In this document: piece after piece, positions 26,753 through 36,135 of the stretch
How positions within the stretch are numbered: position 1 is the first letter of the stretch
Layout: every line of letters starts with the position of its first letter
From: Methylobacterium haplocladii
GTDB taxonomy: Bacteria > Pseudomonadota > Alphaproteobacteria > Rhizobiales > Beijerinckiaceae
DNA length: 64,000 nucleotides
Assembly (NCBI RefSeq): GCF_007992175.1
Contig: NZ_BJZT01000010.1
Coordinates: 1 to 64,000 of the forward strand
Direction of reading: 5' to 3'
The notes under the pieces: model-generated
What the model was told of the DNA's origin: nothing
Database searches by the model: none
What the model saw: the letters and a program-made list of their open reading frames with translations, nothing else
Translations under genes and position numbers: made by a program

Positions 26753-28882
26753 CTACTCGATCCGCACCACCACGCTGTCGCTGGCGCCCGAGGCGTCCAG
26801 CACCGAGATGCGTGCGAAGCCCGCCCCCTCGGGGCTCCACGCCGATTGCCGGCGCATGCCTTCCGCTACGGGCAGGCCGTCGACCATCCAGGTCAGCGGC
26901 GGCTGGCCGCCCAGCGCCTTGAGGGCGAGCTGTGCCCGCGCACCCTCGCTGAGGCCGAGATCGACCCGTGCGCCGTCCGGCGGGTAGGCGATCCTGAGCG
27001 GTACGCCGAGGGTGGCTTCGAGCGTCTTGGGCGCGTCGCGGCGGATGTGGCGCAGGGGCGGCGGCAGGCCGGCGGTGGCAACGACGAGGGCGTCTTGCGG
27101 GCGCGGCAGGGTTTCCGGCTCGCCGCCGAACCGCGAAAAGGCGTCGAATAAGACCGGCGCAGCCGAGACACGGCCAACGAGGCCGGGCACCGAGGCCCCG
27201 TCCGGCCGGCCGATCCAGACGGCGATGGTCACCCGCCGGTCGAAGCCCACCGCCCAGGCATCGCGATAGCCGTAGGAGGTGCCGGTCTTGAAGGCGATCC
27301 GGCCTGAAAGCGCGTTCTCTGGGGGAGGCGCGCCGCGCAGGATGTCGGCGACGTACCAAGCCGAGACTGGGTCGGCGATGGTGCGTTCCGTCATTGCGAG
27401 CGGAGCGAAGCAATTCAGGGCCGACGCGTCGACCGTCGCGCATGTGGCACTGGATTGCCTCGCTCCGCTCGCAATGACGGGACGGGACGGCACCCGCCGC
27501 ACCAGATCCGGCACCGCCCCACCCCGCGCCAGCCCCGCATAGAGCCGCGCGAGGTCGGTGAGCGTGATGCCGAGCCCGCCCAGCGCCACCGGCAGGCCCG
27601 GCGCGGTATCGCGCGGCAACAGGATCTGCGCGCCCGCGCCGCGCAGGCGGGCGATGAAGCGGGCCGCGCCGACCGCGTCGAGCAGGTCGACCGCCGGCAC
27701 GTTGAGCGATTGTTGCAGGGCGGCGCGGGCGGTCACCGTGCCGTGGAAGCCGAGGTCGAAGTTTTCGGGGGCATAGGCGGCGGCGAAGCGCACCGGACGG
27801 TCGTCGAGCAGAGTCTCGGGATGGGCGACGCCGTTCTCGAAAGCCAGCGCGTAGACGAACGGCTTCAGCGCCGAGCCCGGCGAGCGCACGGCCTGCGTCG
27901 CGTCGACCGCGCCGGCGCGCGCCGCATCGAGATAGCCGGCGCTGCCGACATGGGCGAGCACCGCGCCGGTGCGGTTGTCGATCGCCAGGATCGCCGCCGA
28001 GAGCGCCGGGCCGATGGCGGTGGCGCGCTCGGCGGCCAGGGTCTCGAGGCTCGCCTGCAGGCGTTTGTCGAGGGTTAGCCGCTGAACCCGCGCCACCGGA
28101 TCGGCGGCAACCGCCTGTTCGGCCGCATGGGCCGCCAGCATCGGGAAGGTCTTTCGCGATCGGGGGACCGGCTCGGCCTTGGCCGTCTCGGCTTCCTCCC
28201 GGCCGATGACGCCGCGCTCGACCGCAATGTCGAGCACCCGGTCTCGAGCGCGCCGGGCTTGCGCCGGAAACCGGTCCGGTCGCCGCGCCTCCGGCGCCTG
28301 CGGCAGGGCGACGAGCAGCGCACTCTCGGCGATGGACAGCCGTGCCGGCTCGCGCCCGAGATAGGCGAGGCTTGCCGCCCGCACGCCCTCCACCGGGCCG
28401 CCATAGGGGGCGAGCTGCAGGTAGAGGTCGAGCACGCCGGCCTTGCCGAGGCGGCGCTCGAGTTCCACCGCGCGCACCATCTGCCGGAGCTTCTGCGCGA
28501 GCGAGCGTTCGGAGCGGGGCTCGACGAGCCGGGCGACCTGCATCGACAGCGTCGAGCCGCCCGAGACGATCTTTCGGTGGCGGAGCCATTGCGACGCGGC
28601 GCGAAGCGTCGCGGCCGGGTCGATGCCGGGATGGTCGTCGAAGCGGCGGTCCTCGTAGGCCTTGAGCATGGCGAGGTAGCGCGGATCGACGTCGCCCGCA
28701 TTCGCGGGCAGCCGCCAGCGACCGTCGGCGGTGGCGAAGGGGCGCAGGAGCTGGCCGTCTCGGTCGAGGATGACGGTCGAGCGAAGGGAGGCCTGGGTGA
28801 GGTCGAGGGGTGGGAGCGTGGCGGCGAAGTGCCAGAGGGCGAGCGAAGGGAGGGCGACGGCGAAACAGAGCGCTGTAGTCAC
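26753..28882 (-). CDS. pbpC: penicillin-binding protein 1C
   Basis: The protein has one membrane anchor, then a transglycosylase domain (EDRRFDDHPGID, GGSTLSMQVARL), then a transpeptidase domain (catalytic Ser in SPGSALKPF, FKTGTSYGYRDAW) and the BiPBP C-terminal domain (PPLTWMVDGLPV). It polymerises peptidoglycan glycan strands. GTG 28882 (MTTALCFAVALPSLAL) is chosen because coding further upstream runs into a non-coding palindromic repeat; an open frame continues to 29047. A second palindromic repeat (27390-27478) is inserted in frame in the transpeptidase region. pbpC next to an alpha-2-macroglobulin gene is a well-known pairing. Confidence 0.93.
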   Translation of the reverse strand: MTTALCFAVALPSLALWHFAATLPPLDLTQASLRSTVILDRDGQLLRPFATADGRWRLPANAGDVDPRYLAMLKAYEDRRFDDHPGIDPAATLRAASQWLRHRKIVSGGSTLSMQVARLVEPRSERSLAQKLRQMVRAVELERRLGKAGVLDLYLQLAPYGGPVEGVRAASLAYLGREPARLSIAESALLVALPQAPEARRPDRFPAQARRARDRVLDIAVERGVIGREEAETAKAEPVPRSRKTFPMLAAHAAEQAVAADPVARVQRLTLDKRLQASLETLAAERATAIGPALSAAILAIDNRTGAVLAHVGSAGYLDAARAGAVDATQAVRSPGSALKPFVYALAFENGVAHPETLLDDRPVRFAAAYAPENFDLGFHGTVTARAALQQSLNVPAVDLLDAVGAARFIARLRGAGAQILLPRDTAPGLPVALGGLGITLTDLARLYAGLARGGAVPDLVRRVPSRPVIASGARQSSATCATVDASALNCFAPLAMTERTIADPVSAWYVADILRGAPPPENALSGRIAFKTGTSYGYRDAWAVGFDRRVTIAVWIGRPDGASVPGLVGRVSAAPVLFDAFSRFGGEPETLPRPQDALVVATAGLPPPLRHIRRDAPKTLEATLGVPLRIAYPPDGARVDLGLSEGARAQLALKALGGQPPLTWMVDGLPVAEGMRRQSAWSPEGAGFARISVLDASGASDSVVVRIE
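27390..27478. repeat. palindromic repeat inserted inside pbpC
   Basis: A 25-bp arm beginning GTCATTGCGAGCGGAGCGAA (27390-27414) is repeated in inverted orientation at 27454-27478 with a single mismatch, around a 39-bp centre. The sequence type is the dispersed REP/MITE-like palindrome seen between genes in Methylobacterium and Bradyrhizobium. Here it is translated in frame, adding about 30 residues (VIASGARQSS...CFAPLAMTE) before the IADPVSAWYVADIL block. Confidence 0.85.
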
Positions 28883-28893
28883 CGCCGCCAAAA

Positions 28894-29024
28894 CCCTCCC
28901 CCGTCTGCGGGGGAGGGTGGCCCTCGCGTCAGCGAGGGTCGGGAGAGGGGAGCGCCCTGTCCGGAAGCGTCGCTCCCCTCTCCCGCCCGCTCCGCGGGCA
29001 CCCTCCCCCGCAGAGGGGGGAGGG
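28894..29024. repeat. compound palindromic repeat between the A2M and pbpC genes
   Basis: CCCTCCCCCGTCTGCGGGGG opens the element and a near-copy of that hairpin (CCCTCCCCCGCAGAGG...) closes it, with further inverted segments (GCCCTCGCGTCAGCGAGGGT and CGCTCCCCTCTCCC matched by GGGAGAGGGGAGCG). This is a common dispersed intergenic palindrome of alphaproteobacteria. It separates the two minus-strand genes and could act as a processing or attenuation signal. Confidence 0.8.
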
Positions 29025-29047
29025 CTACGGGCGTCGCGCCCGCCCAC

Positions 29048-32000
29048 CTACTTCGCCACCACCTCGATCGATCCGAACGCCGTGCGTCCGAAGCGCTCGG
29101 GGCGGTACATGTCCTCGATGGTGGCGCCGGGATGCACGTAGGTCCCGGGCGAGACCACGCGCACCGTGTAGGCCGCCGAGAAGAAGGCGGATTGGTCGGG
29201 GCCGCGCTCGTAGGCGGCCACGAAGCGATCGTCGCGGAACTCGGTGTGGTTCGGCTGCACGTCGCTCTTGGCAAAGGCGAGGCCCGTGAGCGCGTCCGCG
29301 TCGAGGAGCTTCGGGTTGTCGATCTCGAGACCCGCGGGCAGGCGGTCGACGAGGAGCAGGCGGCCGGAACTGGCCTTGGCCTCCGTCACCTTGAGCACGA
29401 CGACGAGGCGGTCGTTCTGGCGGAGCGGCTTGGTGGCATCCACCGCGCTGCCGTCGAGCCGGTAATAGCCGCGCTCCACCGTGTAGCCGCGCGATTCCGC
29501 CGGCTCCGGCGCGATCGGGTTGCCCGAGACGCCGACGACGAGCTGCACCGGCTCGCGGCCCTCGTTGCCGATCCGCACCGGCTTCGCGTCGAGGGCCGGG
29601 GCCTTGAACAGGCGGGCGAGGGGTCCCTTGGAGACCGTTCCATCGACGCTGAGCGCGAGGGCGTCCGGCTCCTTCGACAGGCTCTCGGCAGCGAGCACCA
29701 TCCAAGCGTTCTCCTGGGTGCTGGTGTGCCGCCCGTTGGCGCGCTCCTCGCCGAGGATCGACGAGACCGGCTGGATCATGCCGCCGGTCATGCCGGTCTC
29801 GGCGGCCAGCGCGATCAGCCCGGCGCCGTCGCGCAGGCGCGAGCCGTAATCGGTGCGGTAGGCGCCCTTGTCGCGCTCGGTCTGCAGGGACTTCACCGCC
29901 GAATCGAAGGCTTTTTGCGCTCGCCCTCGGTCCCCGAGCAAAGCCAGCGCGGCGGCAAGCTGGCCCTTGCCGAGGGGCGTAGAGAAATCGGCGAGCTTGG
30001 TGTCAGCGAGGTAGCGCAGGTCGCCCATCACCGGGCGGCCGTTGCGGGCGAGCACGTAGGCCGCGTAGGCGAGGTCCATCCCGCCGTTCTCGACCTTGGT
30101 GGCGTTGGCGACCGTGTTGCGCAGCCGGTCGAGGGCGTTGTTGAACGCGACCTGAGGCACCGCGAAGCCGCGCTCGCGGGCGCGGGTGAGGAAGTCGGTC
30201 ACGTAGGCGTCGAGCCAGGTGTCGGTGGCGTTCTCCGTCGACCACAGGCCGAAGGCGCCGCTCGAATCCTGGCGGGACAGCACGCGCTCGATCGCCTCGC
30301 GCACCCGGTCATCCAGCTTGCCGTCGAGGCCGAGCTTCTCGGCGGCGGCGAGCGCGTTGACGTAGAGCAGCGGCAGGGCGCGGCTCACGGTCTGCTCGGA
30401 GCAGCCATAGGGGTAGCGGTCGAGCGCCTGCAGCAGCGCCGGCACCTCGATGCCGGCGAGCCGGTTGGCCGAGACCGAGACGGACCCGGTGCCGGGCAGG
30501 ATGTCGGCCAGGAGTTCTTTCGTGATTTCGAGGCCGGCGCCCGGCTCCAGCGGCCGCACGGTCCGCCGCACCAGCGCGCCCGTGCCCGGACCGATGGCCA
30601 ACGAAAAACTCTGGCCGGCGACGCCCTGGATACCGGGGCCCGACAGGTTCACGTCGAGCTTGGCGATTCCGGGGCCGGCGGCCGTGATCGGGATGACGAG
30701 CTGGCCCTTGGCGCCGGCCGCCAGCGTCATCGTCGAATGCACCGCCTCGCCGCCGACCACGACGGGTCCGGTGAGATCGAGATCGACGGTGTAGTCACCG
30801 GCTGCGCCCTCGACGTTGTCGATCGCCACGAAGAAGCGCGAGCGGTCGCCGACATTGAGGAAGCGCGGCAGCGTGCCGGTGAGCACCACCGGGTCGCGGA
30901 TGATCATGTCGGCCGAGGCTTGACCCACACGGGACTTCGTCCAGGCGGTCGCCATGATCCGGGCGGTGCCGTTGAAGGCCGGCAGCGCGAGCGGCACCTG
31001 CGCGGTGCCGTCGGGCCCGACCGTGACCACGCCCGAATAAAGCGCCAGCGGCGCCTGGGTCGGCGGGGTGTCGGCGAGTTCGCCGCCGCCGCCGTCACCG
31101 CCGGAGCGGATCGCGCCGAGCGTGCCCTGCATGCCGTCGATCAGGTAGCCGTAGAGGTCGCGCAGTTCCGGCCCGAGGGCCTTCTGGCCGAAGAAGTAGG
31201 CGAACGGGTTCGGCGCCTCGTAGCGGGTGAGGTTGAGGATGCCGACGTCGACGGCAGCGAGCGTCACCCGCGCCTCCTCGCCGGCCTGAAGCCCGGCGAT
31301 TTTCACCGGTACCGTCAGGGTCTCGCGCGGCCGGGTTTTTTCGGGCGCGCCGATCGCGACCGAGAGACCGCGCTTGTCCCTGTCGATGGAGAACCAGGCC
31401 AGGCCGAGCGCCCGGCCCGGCATGCGCTTGGCGGCCTGGTCGAGGGGGCGGTAGGCGGTGGCGACGAGATAGGCGCCCGAGCCCCACTCGGGCTTCACCG
31501 GGATCTCGATCGTCGAGCCGCCTTCCGCGACCGTGACGTCGAGCACCTCGTGCAGCCGGTCGCCGACGATGGCGAGCGTCGCGGTGCCGGCGAATTTCGG
31601 CTGGAGCCGCGCGCGCAGGCGCTCGCCGGCTGCGTAGGCCGGCTTGTCGAGGGTGAGGTCGAGCAGATCGGGCACGTCGGCGCTCTCGCCGCCGCCCCAG
31701 CCGACGGTGAAGGACACGCTCGCCGCCGCCAGCGGCTGACCGGCGACGGTCGCCTCCAGCCGGTAGTTCCCGAAACTCACCGGCGCGGTGATGCGGGCCG
31801 GCGTGTCCGCCCTGATGTCGATGCGGCCGTCGGCGGCCTTGCGGGTCGATTTCACGGGCTCGAACTGCCAGCGGCCGTCCTCGCGGTACCATTGGTAGTT
31901 CTTCTCGACCTTGACGAGGGACCAGCTCACGCCGGGCTGCGCGAGCCGACGGCCGTCGGGCGCTGCCATCACCACGTCGAAGCTCGCGGGGGCGCCCTCG

Positions 32001-34360
32001 GCGAGGTCGCCGGAGAAGCCCTTTCGGATGGCGAGCACGGGCGCGGCCGGCAGGATCGGCAGGGTGACGCTGCGGCTCAGCGCCCGCCCACCCGGCTCGC
32101 CGACGTTCAGCGTGATCTTCGCCTCCAGCGGGCGCGGGCTCGCAACCTCCTGCACGGGGACGCTCACCACGGCGTGCCCGCGCGCGTCCGTCGTCGCCTT
32201 CTCGCCGATCTCGGCCGTCGTCGCCTCCACCGCCTCGTCGTCGAGACCGATCGAGAAGCCCTCCAGGCCCTTGATGCCGCTGCCGGTCGCCGCCTGCACG
32301 GCGACCGAGCCCGAAACCTCCAGCCCCGAGCCTGGGGCGCCGTAGAGGTAGCGCGCCGCCACGTCGATCCTGGCCGCCTCGCCCTTCTTCAGGGCGGGCG
32401 TCTCGGGCGTGAGGTTCACCTCCAGCCGCTCGGGCACGTAATCCTCGACGAGCCAGCTCGCCTCGCCGACGGCCGGGGCCTTCGGGTCAGTGAAGGCGGT
32501 GACCCGCCATGTCCCGCGCATGGCGCCCGCCATCAGCGGCAGGGAGAGCGAACGGCCGCCGAGGCCCTCGTCGGCCACCGAAACCCGGCGATACTCGACG
32601 CCGTCGGGACGCTTCACCACGAGCGTCAGCGGCAGGCCGGCGATGGCGACACCCTGTGGGTCACGCAGCAGCGCGGTCAGTTGCACGGTCTCGCCGGAGC
32701 GATAGACCCCGCGCTCGGGAAACACGAATGCCTCGGCGCCGGTCGTCACCGCGCGGCCCTTCACGCCGCGGTCGGACAGGTCGAAGGCGGCTTGGTTGAG
32801 GTCGAGGAAGCCGTAATCGTCGCCGAGTTGCGCCACCACGATCCCCGGCGCCAATCCGCCCTCGCCGCGTGCGAGGCCGGCCGGGAAGCTCGCGAGGCCC
32901 TTCGCGTCGGTCCTGGCGGTGGCCAGCACGTCGTTGTTCCTGGCGATCAACCGGATGTCGGCGCTGGCGACCGCCGCGGCCGAGGCGAGCGAACGGGCCA
33001 GCACGTGGACGCCGTCGCGGCCCTTGAAGGCGGTGAGGCCAAGATCCGAGACCACGAACCACTGCGTCGCCTGTTGCTCGTAGCCGCCGCCCTCGTCATC
33101 GGACGGCGAGGTGGTGCCGCTGGGCTTCGCGAGCATGAGGTAGACCCCCGGCTCCAGCTTGCCGACCGCCTCCAGCACCGGAAATGCCGTGATCGCCTCG
33201 CGGTTGACCTCGGCCTTGGCCGTGTCGAGCGTGCCCTTCCAGACCCGCACGCCCTTCTCGTCGGCGATGGTCTTGGCCGTCGAGCCGCTGAGCTGGCCCA
33301 GGAATTCCTCCGAGCGGAGCGCCGGCAGCAGCGCGCGGTCGCCGATGCGCAGCACCTCGACGTCGATTTTGGCGGCGTTGACCGAGACCAGCGGCACGCC
33401 GGATTGCCCGGTCCGCGGCAGCACGTAGTTGCGCCCGGTGAAGCGCACCTGCGGCGAGCGGTCCCGGACGTAGACCTCGTAATCGGCTGATTTCAGCAGT
33501 GTTTCGCCGACGGATGACGGCAGTCCCTGCCGCACCACGAAGGCGTAGCGCTCGCCGTGCTTGAGCCCGTCGACGCAGACCTGTTGGCCCTCGGCGGTGA
33601 CCGCGGCATTGGCCGCGCCCGAGACCGCGACGAACGGCGAAAAATCGGTCTTGCGGGCGAGTTGCTCCGAGAAGGTGAAGCAGGCGCGCGGCGCGGCGGC
33701 GTCCGAATCGACCTTGTAGTCGGTGATCCGAAAACCGTGTTCTTCGCGCAGCTTTTCGTAGGCCGCGCGGGTCTCCGCAACATCCCGGATGCCGAGGCTG
33801 GCGCGATAGGCGTCGAGCGATGGCCGCCATTCGGTCTGCGCGGCATAGAGATCGCCCAAGTCGGACAGGGCTTTGGCTTCGTCCGCCGGGCTTTTCGCGC
33901 GGAGATAGGCCTGATAGGCGGCCGCCGGGGCACGCTCCTTCAGCTTCGAGCGCGAGGCGTAGTCGCCGTTTTCCTCGTCGACGCCCGCGGCGTTGGCGGT
34001 GCGGGCATAGCCGAGCCAGTTGCGCGGGTCGAACGGATCGGCGGAGACGGCCGCCGCATAGGCGTTCATCTCCGCATCGGCGTCGGCGTTCTCGGACTCG
34101 TCGGCTGCCGCGGCCTCCGCCTCCTTGCGCCACTGCGCGGCGGTCTTGCCGCCCGCCGGAGCCTCGCTGCGGAGTGTGCTTTCGAGACGCACGCCCTGGC
34201 TGGCGAGCTGCTCCTTCACATAGGATTTGGGAACGGGAGCCGTGGCGGTTCGCGCGGCCGGAACCGGAGGACGCGGCGCCTGGGCCGAGGCCGGAGCGGC
34301 AACAAGCGCGAGGACCGCGCACGCGCCGAGACGGCGCCCCAACAGGTTCATTCGCGACAT
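29048..34360 (-). CDS. bacterial alpha-2-macroglobulin (YfhM/type 1-like)
   Basis: The ~1770-residue product has an N-terminal Sec signal (MNLLGRRLGACAVLALVAAP, then ASAQA). It carries macroglobulin domains, the MG-bearing YVRDRSPQVRFTGRNY region, and an intact thioester motif CSEQ (C1320-Q1323) in YPYGCSEQTV. Bacterial A2Ms trap proteases in the periplasm by forming a covalent thioester link, and type-1 members are usually paired with PBP1C, as here. The signal sequence lacks an obvious lipobox, unlike E. coli YfhM. ATG 34360 was chosen over an open upstream extension because it begins the signal peptide. Confidence 0.95.
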   Translation of the reverse strand: MSRMNLLGRRLGACAVLALVAAPASAQAPRPPVPAARTATAPVPKSYVKEQLASQGVRLESTLRSEAPAGGKTAAQWRKEAEAAAADESENADADAEMNAYAAAVSADPFDPRNWLGYARTANAAGVDEENGDYASRSKLKERAPAAAYQAYLRAKSPADEAKALSDLGDLYAAQTEWRPSLDAYRASLGIRDVAETRAAYEKLREEHGFRITDYKVDSDAAAPRACFTFSEQLARKTDFSPFVAVSGAANAAVTAEGQQVCVDGLKHGERYAFVVRQGLPSSVGETLLKSADYEVYVRDRSPQVRFTGRNYVLPRTGQSGVPLVSVNAAKIDVEVLRIGDRALLPALRSEEFLGQLSGSTAKTIADEKGVRVWKGTLDTAKAEVNREAITAFPVLEAVGKLEPGVYLMLAKPSGTTSPSDDEGGGYEQQATQWFVVSDLGLTAFKGRDGVHVLARSLASAAAVASADIRLIARNNDVLATARTDAKGLASFPAGLARGEGGLAPGIVVAQLGDDYGFLDLNQAAFDLSDRGVKGRAVTTGAEAFVFPERGVYRSGETVQLTALLRDPQGVAIAGLPLTLVVKRPDGVEYRRVSVADEGLGGRSLSLPLMAGAMRGTWRVTAFTDPKAPAVGEASWLVEDYVPERLEVNLTPETPALKKGEAARIDVAARYLYGAPGSGLEVSGSVAVQAATGSGIKGLEGFSIGLDDEAVEATTAEIGEKATTDARGHAVVSVPVQEVASPRPLEAKITLNVGEPGGRALSRSVTLPILPAAPVLAIRKGFSGDLAEGAPASFDVVMAAPDGRRLAQPGVSWSLVKVEKNYQWYREDGRWQFEPVKSTRKAADGRIDIRADTPARITAPVSFGNYRLEATVAGQPLAAASVSFTVGWGGGESADVPDLLDLTLDKPAYAAGERLRARLQPKFAGTATLAIVGDRLHEVLDVTVAEGGSTIEIPVKPEWGSGAYLVATAYRPLDQAAKRMPGRALGLAWFSIDRDKRGLSVAIGAPEKTRPRETLTVPVKIAGLQAGEEARVTLAAVDVGILNLTRYEAPNPFAYFFGQKALGPELRDLYGYLIDGMQGTLGAIRSGGDGGGGELADTPPTQAPLALYSGVVTVGPDGTAQVPLALPAFNGTARIMATAWTKSRVGQASADMIIRDPVVLTGTLPRFLNVGDRSRFFVAIDNVEGAAGDYTVDLDLTGPVVVGGEAVHSTMTLAAGAKGQLVIPITAAGPGIAKLDVNLSGPGIQGVAGQSFSLAIGPGTGALVRRTVRPLEPGAGLEITKELLADILPGTGSVSVSANRLAGIEVPALLQALDRYPYGCSEQTVSRALPLLYVNALAAAEKLGLDGKLDDRVREAIERVLSRQDSSGAFGLWSTENATDTWLDAYVTDFLTRARERGFAVPQVAFNNALDRLRNTVANATKVENGGMDLAYAAYVLARNGRPVMGDLRYLADTKLADFSTPLGKGQLAAALALLGDRGRAQKAFDSAVKSLQTERDKGAYRTDYGSRLRDGAGLIALAAETGMTGGMIQPVSSILGEERANGRHTSTQENAWMVLAAESLSKEPDALALSVDGTVSKGPLARLFKAPALDAKPVRIGNEGREPVQLVVGVSGNPIAPEPAESRGYTVERGYYRLDGSAVDATKPLRQNDRLVVVLKVTEAKASSGRLLLVDRLPAGLEIDNPKLLDADALTGLAFAKSDVQPNHTEFRDDRFVAAYERGPDQSAFFSAAYTVRVVSPGTYVHPGATIEDMYRPERFGRTAFGSIEVVAK

Positions 34361-34629
34361 CAGCACGTTCCACCCCGTCAGAGCCGCCGAACCGGCGGGC
34401 CGGCACGCTATCACGGCCGTTGCCGGCCGCAACGGCCGCACGAGCGCTCTTCGCTGGAGCGGATGCCGGTTCGGTATAAATGTGCGCGGCACCATTCAGG
34501 CCGCGTATCGCCTGGACTTCGATCGCGCGACGCACTGCGATTTCCCTTGCCGCTCGGCCATGGCATCTGTCTCCGGCCGGTGCGGCAGCGTACCGGCCCG
34601 ACATGAGCCCACCGGGAGACTCGACGACG

Positions 34630-36087
34630 ATGATGCAGCCTGCTCGCTTGGCCGTCCTCGGGTGGTGCTTGCTCCTGGTGCCCGCCGCGCATGCGCAGGG
34701 ACCCGCGCCGGCGTTGCCCACGGCGAAACCCAGGCCGCCCGCTCCGGCTCAGCCTGCGGCCGACCCGGCCTACGAGGCGGCCCGCGCGGCGTTCGAGGCG
34801 CTGCCGGAGGCGCAGCGCCGGGCGATCCAGGATTCGCTGGTCTGGACCGGCGACTACAACGCGGTGACCGCCGGCACCTTCGGCCGCCGCACCTACGAGG
34901 GCATCGTCGGCTGGCAGCGGCGGCAGGGTGTCGAGCCCACTGGCATCCTGACCGTCCGGGACCGCCCCGCTCTCGATGCCGCGGGCGAAGCGGTGCGAAA
35001 GTCCCTTCGCTTCACCGTCCAGGCCGATCCGGCGAGCGGCGCGGTCATCGGCGTGCCCGAGAAGCTGCTCGCACGGAAGAGCCCGCTGCCGCGCGGCACC
35101 CGTTGGCAGAGCACCGACGGCCGCGTGACCCTCGACACGACGTCCTCGCCGCCGGGCGGTACCGACCTCGACGCCCTGTTCGAGCGCGCGACCGCCGTGA
35201 CGCCGGAGCGTAAGGTGACCTACAAGGTCAGGAAGCCGGACTTTCTGGTGGTGACCGGCGAGACGCCGACCGGCCGGTTCTACATCCGGCACGCGGCCGG
35301 CGCGGACGGTATCCGCGGCTTCACCATGAGCTACGACAAGACTCTAACGGCCGAGGTCGACCGGCTCGTCATCGCCGTCGCCAACAGTTTTTCGCCATTT
35401 CCGAACGCGGCTCCGGCGCCCGAGGCCACACCGAGCGCGACCCTCTCTCCCGGCGGCGCAAGGCCCGGCGCTGGTGCGCCCGCGCCGTTCGCCCCGCCGC
35501 CGCTTCCGGGCTCGGTCGCGCGTCCCGTCGCCACCGGCCTCGCCCTCGGCAATGGCCGGGTCCTGACTGCCGCAGCGGCGCTCGAAACCTGTCCGAGCCC
35601 GCTGATCGGCGGGGCTCCGGCACGGCTGACGCTTCGCGATCCAACCGGCGCCCTCGCGCTGCTGGAGGGCGGCCAGCACGCGCAGGGTGCGCAGCCGCCC
35701 GCGATCCGCGTCGAAGCACCGGCCTCCGGCGAGGCCCTCGTGGTGCTCGGCGCCGAGGCGAAGGGTGCGGCGGTGGCTCCCGGCACGGCCGGCGCCGGCA
35801 GCGTCTTCGCCCCGCTTCAACCCGGCGCCGGAGGCGCGCCGGTCCTCGACCGTTCCGGCCGCCTCGTCGGCCTCGTCGCGCGATTCCCCGCCACCCCGCG
35901 TCTCATCGCCGGGGTGATGCCGCCGACGAGCCACGCCCTCGTCCCCGCCGGCACCATCGCCGCCTTCCTGGCGCAGGCGGGCGTGGCACCCGGAGAGCTC
36001 GCGCCCGCGCACCCGCAGGGGGCGAGCCTCGGCGCGGCGGCGGCCCCGGTGCTGGGATCGGTCGTCGCGATTTCTTGCGGGCGATAG
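34630..36087 (+). CDS. exported peptidoglycan-binding-like protein with degenerate trypsin-like domain
   Basis: A signal peptide (MMQPARLAVLGWCLLLVPAA) is followed by a helical peptidoglycan-binding-like domain (about 50-105; NAVTAGTFGRRTYEGIVGWQ). The C-terminal ~200 residues resemble a trypsin-fold protease. The His box reads VLTAAAALETC instead of VLTAAHC, and the Ser box reads GGAPVLDRSGRLVGLVA without the GDSGG serine. It therefore looks proteolytically dead. It is divergent from the A2M gene 270 bp away. A scaffolding or envelope-sensing role is possible but unproven. Confidence 0.7.
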   Translation: MMQPARLAVLGWCLLLVPAAHAQGPAPALPTAKPRPPAPAQPAADPAYEAARAAFEALPEAQRRAIQDSLVWTGDYNAVTAGTFGRRTYEGIVGWQRRQGVEPTGILTVRDRPALDAAGEAVRKSLRFTVQADPASGAVIGVPEKLLARKSPLPRGTRWQSTDGRVTLDTTSSPPGGTDLDALFERATAVTPERKVTYKVRKPDFLVVTGETPTGRFYIRHAAGADGIRGFTMSYDKTLTAEVDRLVIAVANSFSPFPNAAPAPEATPSATLSPGGARPGAGAPAPFAPPPLPGSVARPVATGLALGNGRVLTAAAALETCPSPLIGGAPARLTLRDPTGALALLEGGQHAQGAQPPAIRVEAPASGEALVVLGAEAKGAAVAPGTAGAGSVFAPLQPGAGGAPVLDRSGRLVGLVARFPATPRLIAGVMPPTSHALVPAGTIAAFLAQAGVAPGELAPAHPQGASLGAAAAPVLGSVVAISCGR

Positions 36088-36135
36088 GGCGGCGATCGAT
36101 AAGATCGCCCACGATCAGCCTCCGGCGCGAGCTCC

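Noticed and set aside
28127..33490. A 1787-codon open frame on the plus strand
   Set aside because: It is antisense to the alpha-2-macroglobulin and pbpC genes. Its translation is Arg/Gly/Ala-rich without motifs; long antisense frames are expected at this GC content.
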